This document shows, in pieces, positions 26,009 to 34,266 of a DNA stretch of 64,000 nucleotides. A program made the translations under genes and the position numbers. Source of the DNA: CAYNGH01 sp964396845. Its GTDB lineage: Bacteria; Vulcanimicrobiota; JAJTBE01; CAYNGH01. A model generated the notes under the pieces. That model made no database searches. It was not told where the DNA came from and saw nothing but the letters and a program-made list of their open reading frames with translations. Location of the stretch: assembly GCA_964396845.1 (NCBI GenBank), contig CAYNGH010000002.1, positions 1 through 64,000 of the forward strand, given 5' to 3'. Numbering within the stretch: position 1 is the first letter of the stretch; every line of letters begins with the position of its first letter.

Positions 26009-27880
26009 TCATACAGTTTCCAGAATACCGGCATTAGACTTGAAGAAGGACAGAGGATTGATCACCAGCACTACCCTGCCATCTCCCATAACTGTAGCGC
26101 CGATGACATAATCAGTGTCGAAGAAGAGATCGTCAAGCTTTTTTACCAGAACCTTGTCTTCTCCCAGAACGCCATCTACAAGGATTGCCGCGTACCTGTC
26201 ACTGTCGGATATTATCACCGACATCCGTCCCGTTTCATCCCCATCAACGGGGTCAGATTCCATCATATCACCCTTCAGGCCCACCTCCATCAGAGTCACA
26301 ACTCTGTCGGCATAACAGATCACTTTTTGTCTGTTCACAGTCTTGACCTGTCGGGATTTTAGTTTCAGAATCTTTTCGATGCAGGCCACCGGAACGGCAA
26401 ATATGTTATCTCCCTTTTTAAAATAGATAACTTCAACCCTGGATGAATCGATGGGAACCTGAAAACTGCAGAGTCCCCGGTTTTGATTATTATGATACAC
26501 ATTCAGCCGGCCACTGATGGAATTGAGGATATTGTTCACATGATCTATTCCCTTGAAGCTGAATTTCTCATCATCGCATATTAGGGTAATTATAATATCA
26601 GAATCCCGGTATTGAGATAAAATCTTTATATTCAGCGATTCTTTTCCTGATGACAACCTCTGAATGATATCGGCGACAATATTATCCAGAACAATCTCAA
26701 TGGCAACCGCCAGTTTTTTCCACATTTCAAGATCAATCTCAATGTCTGTTTCTTCTATATTCAGTTTCACATCGGTATTGTGCTTCCGGGACAGGTCCCT
26801 GGCCAGCCTGTTGAAGCGGGCCAGTTCCTTGTTCAGTGACACCTTCCTTATGCTTATGACTTTTTTTTCCAGCAAAAGGGTGAGTTTATCCATATTTCGA
26901 GAAAGCAGATTCAGTTTCTTTATAACAGGATGATATGGATTTGAACGGCTAATCTTGTCGATCAGGTTAATAAAATGAGATTTTCCCACAAACATTTCTT
27001 CAACCAGGCTCATCATCTCGTCAATATTGTGGATGGGAATCCTTACGAAGAAGTTTTCTTCTTCGCTTCTTTCTGGTTTCTCCGACATTGGTCTTTCTGT
27101 CGGGGCTTCATTGACATCAACGGCAGGCCCTATGGGTCTGTTTTCCTGTTTTCCTCGGCTTTCCTGAATGACAATGCCAATCTCTGTCATCATGGGAATT
27201 TCTGTAAGCTCCAGAACAGTATCAATATTTTCCCGTGGATCAAAAAGAATTAGGGTAAAGAAATCCACTTCCTCGATGGCAGGATCCTCTGGCGAGGGTT
27301 CAACCCAGGCCACATCACCAATCTCCTCAAGATTGGACACGACAAGAAATGCGCTGGATGACTTCATCAGGCAATCAGAGTCAAAAGGCACCTTGATAAC
27401 CAGAACGCTTCTGCCTTCTTCCATTCCTTTTCGTGCAGTTTCTTCAATATTGCGGGGCATCGTCAGAGCTGTCGCTTCACAGCTTTGTCCTGTCTTTCCC
27501 GCCGGCGACTCTTTGAGGTTTTTCAGTAGTCCTGAATAATTTTTTGGCAATGGGCTGTTGGAAATTTCTGCGTGGGAGAGGGCTTTCAGGCAATCGGTAG
27601 CTTCAAAGAACAAATTGATTTGTTGAGAATCGCATTTTATTTTACCATTGCGTATCTGGTCAAGACGATCCTCCAGGGCATGGGCCAGCATATTGGTGGC
27701 ATCCAGATTCATCATTCCCGCGGATCCCTTTAAGGTGTGCACCGGTCGAAATATTGAATTTATTACCGCAGTGCTTGATGGATCTTTTTCAAGGATCAAG
27801 AGGTTGGAGTCGATGGCATCAAACAGCTCTTCGACCTCATCCTGGAAAGTCTGCATCAGCTCCATCATGTATGAGTCCAT
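26009..27880 (-). CDS. cheA: CheA-related protein with intact HPt but degenerate kinase domain (CheA1)
   Basis: A 623-residue protein with the CheA domain order. P1/HPt (1-125) has SIFRPVHTLKGSAGMMNL with the phosphoacceptor His48. A P2-like domain follows at about 157-240 (MKSSSAFLVVSNLEEIGDVA). P3 dimerisation lies near 285-345 and the CheW-like P5 near 480-620 (FAVPVACIEKILKLKSRQVK). The kinase region between them is only about 130 residues: at the N-box place stands EIVLDNIVADI instead of LxRNAxDHG, and G1, F and G2 boxes are missing. It should therefore accept but not generate phosphate. The neighbouring CheA2 has the reverse defects. ATG 27880 follows GGTGG. Confidence 0.9.
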   Translation of the reverse strand: MDSYMMELMQTFQDEVEELFDAIDSNLLILEKDPSSTAVINSIFRPVHTLKGSAGMMNLDATNMLAHALEDRLDQIRNGKIKCDSQQINLFFEATDCLKALSHAEISNSPLPKNYSGLLKNLKESPAGKTGQSCEATALTMPRNIEETARKGMEEGRSVLVIKVPFDSDCLMKSSSAFLVVSNLEEIGDVAWVEPSPEDPAIEEVDFFTLILFDPRENIDTVLELTEIPMMTEIGIVIQESRGKQENRPIGPAVDVNEAPTERPMSEKPERSEEENFFVRIPIHNIDEMMSLVEEMFVGKSHFINLIDKISRSNPYHPVIKKLNLLSRNMDKLTLLLEKKVISIRKVSLNKELARFNRLARDLSRKHNTDVKLNIEETDIEIDLEMWKKLAVAIEIVLDNIVADIIQRLSSGKESLNIKILSQYRDSDIIITLICDDEKFSFKGIDHVNNILNSISGRLNVYHNNQNRGLCSFQVPIDSSRVEVIYFKKGDNIFAVPVACIEKILKLKSRQVKTVNRQKVICYADRVVTLMEVGLKGDMMESDPVDGDETGRMSVIISDSDRYAAILVDGVLGEDKVLVKKLDDLFFDTDYVIGATVMGDGRVVLVINPLSFFKSNAGILETV

Positions 27881-27990
27881 TCAAGTCCACCATTTTCACT
27901 ATTTTTTTGCAATTATTGATGTTGTCGGGATCCTGATATCTCTCATCATAATAATCGGCCAAAAGAGCATCCATTAAAGACGGCTTTAAA

Positions 27991-29946
27991 TCATGATCCT
28001 GCGGATTTTACCATGTCCTGAAGATTTATAACCAGAACTACGCTTCCGTCGCCCTGAATACAAGCACCGGCAATTTCTCTGATATTTCTCAAATAATTAC
28101 CTATGGTCTTGATGGCAATCTTCTGTTTGCCAACAATTTCATCAAAACCCACCGCCATTTTTCTGTTGAACCCATTTACTACCGCCACAAGAAACGTGCC
28201 ATCTTCATGGTTTTCCTGGGGACTGATTTCCATCACATCACAAAGCTGTCTGAAGGGGATTATGCTTCCGTTGTATGTAATAACCCTCTTGTGGAGTATC
28301 GGTTTTAGCTGTTCCTTTCTGATTTTCATGATTCTTTGAATTCCGTCGGTGGGTATGGCAAACATCTCACTGCCGGCCCGGACAATCAATGTATCAACCA
28401 TCGAAAGGGAAAGAGGAAGTCGAATGCTGAAGGTTGTGCCTCTTCCCTTTTCTGTGTTGATTTTTATGGTTCCGCCATGTTTTTTAATGCTGGTGCGAAC
28501 TACATCCATTCCAACACCCCTGCCGGAAATTTCCGTAACTCGTTCTGCAGTGCTGAAGCCGGGCATAAATATGTAGTCGAGGATTTCCTGTTTTGACATG
28601 AACTGAGCCTTCTCCATGGACACAAGCCCTTTTTCCACGGCCTTGTTCCGAATAACATTGTGATCAATACCCCTGCCATTGTCTTCAATCTCAATCACCA
28701 CTGAGTTGACATCGTTAAATGCCTTGAGCCATACGCTTCCAGCGGGGTTCTTGCCCTTTCTTCTTCTTTCATCAGGATAATCGACTCCGTGATCCACGGC
28801 GTTTCTGATAAGATGAACCAGGGGATCCTTCAGGCTTTCAAGAACAACCCGGTCAATTTCTGTGCTTTCTCCGATGATCCTCACGTTTATCTGTTTATCC
28901 TGTTCTGATGCCAGAGTTTCGATAACTTTTCTAAACTGCCGGAACAGTGATCTTATGGGCATCATTCGTAATGATAACAGCTGGTTGTAAAACTGTTCCG
29001 TCAGCTTTTCAAAGAGTATTGCCAATCCGTTCATTTCCTTGCCATATGCCGTCAGCATGCGATCCTGGGTAATCTCCTGCTTCAAGTTCAATATCTTCAT
29101 TTTAAGGGTAATCATTTCCCCGATGCTGTTCATCAAGCCATCAACTTTTTTTATGTTCACCTTCATATTTGACTGAAGTGGAGAATCGCCGATTTTACCC
29201 CTGCCATTGTCATTGCGATATTTCTCGCCATTGGTGCTCTCCTGGGCGGAAGAATCATCCCACTGATTCACAAACTCCCTGATTTCCCAAATCAATGTTT
29301 TTATTTCCTCAATTATTGATGTTATACCATGTCCATTCTCTCCTGCAATGATATCCTCAAGGTTGTTTTCGATCTTCTCTGCAGTCAGATTCAGACGTTC
29401 ATGTCCGATGAAAAGTGTAGCTCCCTTAATGCCTTTCATGGCGCGCAATATATTGGCAACCACGATTATATCCGATGAAGGAGTGAACATGGGAAGATAT
29501 TCTTGAACTGTTTTAATATGTTGTTCGGCAACTTCCTGAAACAACTCCATCTGGCTTTTCGACTCATCCCTGCCTGGAATTTTGGCACCTGCCAAGTTGT
29601 CCTCCGCCGATTCTCTGGAAAGATTGTCGATTTTCTGTTTCAAGACAGCAATTGACATGATCAGCTTGTCATACAGGCTCAATCCCTTGTCCTGGGTAGA
29701 TTTTTTCATTTCAAGAACCAGCTCTCTGACCTGATCAATCTCTGTCATCAAGCCATCCCGTCCCAACATGAAAGCACCTTCATAAATACTCCCTAAAACC
29801 ATGGAAAGCTCTTCTAACAACTTCTTATCCGATGGATCCCGGTTGAGCATTTTAATTAAAACATTGATCTCATCAACATGCCCCATGGACTCGTCCATAA
29901 AATCCTTGAGTATTTCCAGTTGTAATTTTCTTTGAAATTTAATCAT
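27991..29946 (-). CDS. cheA: CheA histidine kinase with intact ATP-binding domain but no phosphoacceptor histidine (CheA2)
   Basis: A 651-residue CheA. The P4 kinase domain is complete: LVHLIRNAVDHGVDYPDE (N box, 377-390), EIEDNGRGID (G1), YIFMPGFSTAERVTEISGRG (F and G2), DVVRTSIKKHGGTI. P3 (about 262-330) and P5 (FAIPTDGIQRIMKIRKEQL) are present. The N-terminus holds two HPt-like helical domains whose His is replaced: LSMVLGSIYEGAFMLG (Gly52) and ILRAMKGIKGATLFIG (Lys171). No CheY-binding P2 domain is visible. It should therefore phosphorylate a partner rather than itself, most likely His48 of CheA1, encoded next. The start overlaps the stop of cheY by one base (TAATG). Confidence 0.93.
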   Translation of the reverse strand: MIKFQRKLQLEILKDFMDESMGHVDEINVLIKMLNRDPSDKKLLEELSMVLGSIYEGAFMLGRDGLMTEIDQVRELVLEMKKSTQDKGLSLYDKLIMSIAVLKQKIDNLSRESAEDNLAGAKIPGRDESKSQMELFQEVAEQHIKTVQEYLPMFTPSSDIIVVANILRAMKGIKGATLFIGHERLNLTAEKIENNLEDIIAGENGHGITSIIEEIKTLIWEIREFVNQWDDSSAQESTNGEKYRNDNGRGKIGDSPLQSNMKVNIKKVDGLMNSIGEMITLKMKILNLKQEITQDRMLTAYGKEMNGLAILFEKLTEQFYNQLLSLRMMPIRSLFRQFRKVIETLASEQDKQINVRIIGESTEIDRVVLESLKDPLVHLIRNAVDHGVDYPDERRRKGKNPAGSVWLKAFNDVNSVVIEIEDNGRGIDHNVIRNKAVEKGLVSMEKAQFMSKQEILDYIFMPGFSTAERVTEISGRGVGMDVVRTSIKKHGGTIKINTEKGRGTTFSIRLPLSLSMVDTLIVRAGSEMFAIPTDGIQRIMKIRKEQLKPILHKRVITYNGSIIPFRQLCDVMEISPQENHEDGTFLVAVVNGFNRKMAVGFDEIVGKQKIAIKTIGNYLRNIREIAGACIQGDGSVVLVINLQDMVKSAGS

Positions 29947-30332
29947 TATGAAGCCTTTCTACCTCTGCTACCAGAAATCAACATCTCAATATATGCAAGC
30001 AGAGAATCAGGATTTGGAGGTTTTACCAAGTAAAGATCCGCTCCAAGACGGATGCCTTTCCGTTGATCTTCTTCATTGGCCTCGGTTGTAAGTATAATGA
30101 TTGGCAAATACTGATAGGCCTTCTCTTTCCTGATTGATTTTATCAGTCTGTAGCCGTCCATTTTTGGCATATTTATATCAGTAATCACAAGATCATAATT
30201 ACTGCTGTAGATTTTTTCAAGTGCCGACAACCCATCATTGGCAGTGTCAACCTCATAATTATTCAGCTTCAGGATATATGCCAGGATATCCCTGATTGTC
30301 CTGGAGTCATCCACCACGAGAATTGTTGCCAT
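29946..30332 (-). CDS. cheY: CheY-like response regulator
   Basis: Single receiver domain of about 128 residues: ILVVDDSRTIRDILAYIL, DLVITDINMPKMDG (phosphorylated Asp), IIILTTEANEED (switch Thr), LYLVKPPNPDSLL (Lys). It has no output domain, so it acts by binding partners such as FliM or as phosphate sink. ATG at 30332 follows GAGGTG; GTG at 30341 is an alternative. The gene is between cheR and cheA2 and overlaps the latter by one base. Confidence 0.93.
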   Translation of the reverse strand: MATILVVDDSRTIRDILAYILKLNNYEVDTANDGLSALEKIYSSNYDLVITDINMPKMDGYRLIKSIRKEKAYQYLPIIILTTEANEEDQRKGIRLGADLYLVKPPNPDSLLAYIEMLISGSRGRKAS

Positions 30333-30370
30333 CAAACACACCTCATAAAAATTGGTTTCTTGTATTGCTT

Positions 30371-31198
30371 TTATTGTTTCTGATAAATAATTCCGTTGCT
30401 AAAACGGCAAATTTTGAATGCTGTGCTAATTCTGCTCATAGACTCGGAATGTCCCAGAAAAATATGACCCTCGCTTCTGAGGCTGTTGTAAAGATGCCCC
30501 ACCACCTGTCTGCGGGCTTTCTGGTCAAAGTAAATCAGAACATTTCTGCAAAAGACAATATCAATATTTCTAATATTTGCAGCCTGCTGGCTATCCATCA
30601 GGTTCAGATAAAAGAAACGAACCAGCTTCTTCAATCTGGGATCAACCTCATATGTGCCATTGTTTCCAATGAAATATTTGGAAAGATAGTAGCTGTGGAC
30701 TTCCTTGAGAGCCCTGGCAGAATACTTGCCCTTCCTTGCAGTATCAAGGACCTGATGATTGATGTCACTGGCCAGAACCTGAATGTTCCAACCATCGGTG
30801 TCCGGGAGGTTCTCCAGTATATTAATGGCTATGGAATAAGGTTCTTCTCCGGTGGAACAAGCTGCGCTCCATATTTTGAGGGTCTTGCTGTTCTGTTGCT
30901 TTTTTTCCAGAATCAGCCTCGGCAATAACTCTTCTCCCAATATCTTCATCTGTGCAATGTTTCGGAAGAAGTATGTTTCATTTGTTGTTATTATTTCAAT
31001 AAGCCTGTTGACCTCATTTCCCCGCATGTCAAGACGGAGAAGGCGGTAATAATCCTTAAGGGTTTCACAGTTTAATTCTTCCATTCGACGGGCCAGTCGT
31101 CGGCCCAGCATATACTTCTTGCTGGGGGAGAAGAATATGCCGGTCTTGTCATAAATAAAATCCCGAAACAATCTGAAGTCATCCGGATTGAGATTCAT
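30371..31198 (-). CDS. cheR: Chemoreceptor glutamate methyltransferase CheR
   Basis: CheR uses S-adenosylmethionine to methylate receptor glutamates for adaptation. The 275-residue protein has the N-terminal helical domain (FRDFIYDKTGIFFSPSKKYM, LGRRLARRMEEL) and the catalytic domain: IEIITTNETYFFRNIAQMKI, IWSAACSTGEEPYSIAI (SAM site), DINHQVLDTARKGKYSARAL, DIVFCRNVLIYFD. Its ATG overlaps the HEAT-repeat gene by 4 bp. It is clearly in one operon with the soluble receptor at 36239-38188. Confidence 0.96.
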   Translation of the reverse strand: MNLNPDDFRLFRDFIYDKTGIFFSPSKKYMLGRRLARRMEELNCETLKDYYRLLRLDMRGNEVNRLIEIITTNETYFFRNIAQMKILGEELLPRLILEKKQQNSKTLKIWSAACSTGEEPYSIAINILENLPDTDGWNIQVLASDINHQVLDTARKGKYSARALKEVHSYYLSKYFIGNNGTYEVDPRLKKLVRFFYLNLMDSQQAANIRNIDIVFCRNVLIYFDQKARRQVVGHLYNSLRSEGHIFLGHSESMSRISTAFKICRFSNGIIYQKQ

Positions 31199-33135
31199 TC
31201 TGCATCACCATCCTCTCCCAGGACGCCAAGAATCATCCGGGCGGTGCTTTGAACCTCGTAATCCCTGGAATATAGCATTCTTCTGATGGCTTCCATACCC
31301 TGACTTCCACCGATTCTCTGGAGTCCTTCCAGGGCGGCCACCTGAACAATTGATGAAGATTCAACATCAAGACACTGGTTGAGCACTTCGACACAACGGG
31401 GATCCTTCAAATTACCAATGCCCCGGACGGTTTCATATCTCACCCAGACATCATTATCACCCAGCAATGGAACCAGGTAATCCAGTGCATCGGGAGGCGC
31501 CAGCCGACACAGAACATTAATCGCCTTCATCCTGACTTCGTTGTGTTCGTCATTCAAAACAGGTATTAAATATTCCACAGGCAGGGGGCCCGGCATTCTT
31601 GAGAGAACTGCTATGGCATATTTTCGAACCTGCCAGTTGCTGTCATTTAATGCGATGATGATGTCATCAAGATATTCCGCCGAAAGAAAAGCATGGGTCA
31701 ATCCATAGGCTGCGGTGGATCGGACTTTTTCATCCAAATCATGAAGAAGCGACACAAGCTTCCGGTTCACGTGGCTTCCGCCAATTTTAGAGAGGGCTTC
31801 AGCAGCTTCAAATCTCACGTCTTCATACTCATCCCGCATTAATTCAAACAGATCCTCCAGGGCCTCACAAATTTTCATATCACCCATGGCCTTTGCCGAT
31901 GCCCTTCGGACGTGCCCCAGAGAATCATGCAGTAGCGGAATAAGACGGCCTTTAATCGACTCAGCACCGATTTCTGTCAGGGCATTCAATGCCTCCAGCC
32001 TGATATCGTCATCCTGGGAATCCAGAACAGACAGGAGAAAGGGGATTGGCAACTTTGACGAGGATTGACCAAGAACCCTTATGAAATACCCGGGATTCTT
32101 GGTTTTACTAAAGTTGAACTGTTTTAAAATCGACCTGACACACTCTTCACCAGGCTTATTAAAAATCTCCCGGATTATCCCAGGAAGCTCATCTCTGGAC
32201 ATGGCAAAACTGACCACGGGGTCAATCAGCTCATCTGGCCCCATCAATGACAGAATGTATGCCGACATGCCACTGATGTCCCGATCCTTGCTTTCCAGGT
32301 TTGACAAGATGATTGAGATGTTGTTGTGCAGGTGATCCAGGCTGTCCCGGTCAAATTCTAACTGAAACCGGCGACATATATTTCCCACTGCAAAGATGAT
32401 GTAGGAATCCACCAGGCCCTTTTCCTTGCCCAGCCTAACTATCAGCAGTTTTACAGTGTCCATGTTCCCTATTCGAGAAAGCTTTTTTAGCACAGCCAGG
32501 GACACTGCAGCACTTCCTTCATCAAGAACATCAAGTAGAACGGGAATAATGCCGGGATCATCAATATTTGACAAAGCTTCGATTGCAAAAATTTTCACCC
32601 ACGGGTCTTTTTCCTGTTGAATCTTCTTAATCACCGGCTGGACTTTCCGGGGATCATTTATTTTACTCAGGCTTTCCAGAGCTGCTGTGCACACATTAAT
32701 ATCCCCATCTTTCAGAAGCGGAATCAAATGTTCAACACTGTTTCCACTGCCGATATCCCCGAGAATATTTATTGCAAACTTCCTGACATCACTGTCCCTG
32801 TCATAAATTAAAGGAGTAACCCCAGGCAGGGCAGATTCTCCAATCTGACCCAGGATTGCAATGGCATCGTTTCTCAACCTGACATCACTGTCACGAAGGT
32901 ATTCCACAAGAAGAGCAATAACCTGAGGATCCTCTGTCGCCGACAATGTATCAATTAATACCTCCCGTGAGCCTCCCCGGACATGACGAAGTTGATCAAC
33001 AAGTTTTGAATATTCTTCTTGTTTAGTTTCACCAACAGGCTTATTATCAAACACCTGTGAACTTTTCCGGTCATGATAGTCCGATTCCCGTATGACTTTT
33101 TCTGTTTTTGTACCTTTCAACCTCAACACTTCCAA
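31195..33135 (-). CDS. HEAT-repeat protein embedded in the chemosensory operon
   Basis: About 646 residues made almost entirely of HEAT / PBS-lyase-type repeats of roughly 31-38 residues, with the recurring pattern LLxDxDxxVRxxAxxALGxIG, for example YLRDSDVRLRNDAIAILGQI and LLGDNDVWVRYETVRGIGNL. About 15 repeats can be followed. The first 50 residues are charged and lack repeats. No signal peptide or catalytic motif is seen; a protein-binding scaffold is inferred. TTG at 33135 is the longest start and lacks a strong ribosome binding site, so the exact N-terminus is uncertain. It is flanked by cheB (17 bp) and cheR (4-bp overlap). HEAT proteins are known in some chemosensory systems of alternative function. 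Confidence 0.85.
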   Translation of the reverse strand: MEVLRLKGTKTEKVIRESDYHDRKSSQVFDNKPVGETKQEEYSKLVDQLRHVRGGSREVLIDTLSATEDPQVIALLVEYLRDSDVRLRNDAIAILGQIGESALPGVTPLIYDRDSDVRKFAINILGDIGSGNSVEHLIPLLKDGDINVCTAALESLSKINDPRKVQPVIKKIQQEKDPWVKIFAIEALSNIDDPGIIPVLLDVLDEGSAAVSLAVLKKLSRIGNMDTVKLLIVRLGKEKGLVDSYIIFAVGNICRRFQLEFDRDSLDHLHNNISIILSNLESKDRDISGMSAYILSLMGPDELIDPVVSFAMSRDELPGIIREIFNKPGEECVRSILKQFNFSKTKNPGYFIRVLGQSSSKLPIPFLLSVLDSQDDDIRLEALNALTEIGAESIKGRLIPLLHDSLGHVRRASAKAMGDMKICEALEDLFELMRDEYEDVRFEAAEALSKIGGSHVNRKLVSLLHDLDEKVRSTAAYGLTHAFLSAEYLDDIIIALNDSNWQVRKYAIAVLSRMPGPLPVEYLIPVLNDEHNEVRMKAINVLCRLAPPDALDYLVPLLGDNDVWVRYETVRGIGNLKDPRCVEVLNQCLDVESSSIVQVAALEGLQRIGGSQGMEAIRRMLYSRDYEVQSTARMILGVLGEDGDAE

Positions 33136-33152
33136 TCTGAGCTCTGAGGGGA

Positions 33153-34217
33153 TTAAATTTTTAGCAATGACACAAGAATTTCTGTAACTTGACTGTCGGG
33201 AACAATTATGTCCGCAAGACCTGATTCAATAACAGACCTGGGCATTCCATAAACAGTGCATGTGCTGGAATCCTCAGCTATGGTAAGACCTCCTGATTTG
33301 CGGATTTCCCGCATACCCCGGGTGCCGTCACTGCCCATTCCAGTCATTATGATTCCCACTGTATCGCTTCCATACACCTTTGCCACCGATTCCATCATGA
33401 TGTCCACCGAAGGCCGATAAATCACATCTTCAGGAAATCGACTCAGGCGGATCACCACTCCCTTGGAAAGTGATGTGGTAACTGCTGTCAGATGTTGATC
33501 CCCCGGGGCAATATAACACACGGAACGTCTGACTCTCTCGCCATTTCTGGCTTCCTTCACATTTATCCCACAGATGCTGTCAAGCCTGTTGGCCAGGGAG
33601 CTGGTGAACCCCGCAGGCATATGCTGGGTCAAAAATATCGGCGCTGGAAAATCAGCAGGAATCATCGGAAGAATCTCAAGAAGCTTTCTGGGCCCTCCGG
33701 TAGATATGCCAAGAGCAATGGCAGGGTTGATAAAATGCCTTTTGAATGCATTCATGTTCCCAGTTTCGGCAACAGGCTCTCTATAAATCGTTACACTCCC
33801 TGATTTCAAAGGCTTCTTCCTTCTTCTCAAGGCAGCAGAACGAATCTTGATAATCAGATCCCTTCGAAAATTATCAACATCCTGTCGATTCGACATAAAA
33901 GGCTTGGTGATAAAATCAGAATGCTCATCAAGTGATGTCTTCAAGTCAAGCTCTGCTTCCTGCCTTGACATTGAACCGATGAAAATCACCGGAATCCTTA
34001 ACACCTGCCGAAGCTGTTCGATAATACTCCTTCCGTTGTTCCTGAAAAGCTCCATATCCAAAGTCATCACATCAGGATTGAGGGACGCAGCCTTTTCAAG
34101 AGCCTCATCGCCGTCCCCTGCAAGACCTGCAACAACAATCCGGCGATCGCTTTCCAGAAGCCTCTTGATCCGTTTGCGAATCATTTTGGATTCATCAACA
34201 ACAACAACAGATATCAT
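33153..34217 (-). CDS. cheB: Receptor methylesterase CheB with receiver domain
   Basis: CheB removes methyl groups from receptors and is activated by phosphorylation. The 354-residue protein has an N-terminal receiver (VVVVDESKMIRKRIKRLL; DVMTLDMELFRNNG with the phosphorylated Asp; DFITKPF) and a C-terminal esterase with the catalytic triad in GISTGGPRKL (Ser), FLTQHMPAGF (His) and TGMGSDGTRG (Asp). The receiver has ME-LFRN instead of the usual MPxMDG after the Asp. It follows the CheW gene by 49 bp. Confidence 0.96.
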   Translation of the reverse strand: MISVVVVDESKMIRKRIKRLLESDRRIVVAGLAGDGDEALEKAASLNPDVMTLDMELFRNNGRSIIEQLRQVLRIPVIFIGSMSRQEAELDLKTSLDEHSDFITKPFMSNRQDVDNFRRDLIIKIRSAALRRRKKPLKSGSVTIYREPVAETGNMNAFKRHFINPAIALGISTGGPRKLLEILPMIPADFPAPIFLTQHMPAGFTSSLANRLDSICGINVKEARNGERVRRSVCYIAPGDQHLTAVTTSLSKGVVIRLSRFPEDVIYRPSVDIMMESVAKVYGSDTVGIIMTGMGSDGTRGMREIRKSGGLTIAEDSSTCTVYGMPRSVIESGLADIIVPDSQVTEILVSLLKI

Positions 34218-34266
34218 CTATCATCACCGGGTTCCGTCAACTTTTAGCCAAGAGGTAAACAAAAAA

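Noticed and set aside
27838..27973. Minus-strand frame of about 44 codons in the gap between cheA2 and cheA1
   Set aside because: No ribosome binding site, overlaps the cheA1 start in another frame, and no known similarity.
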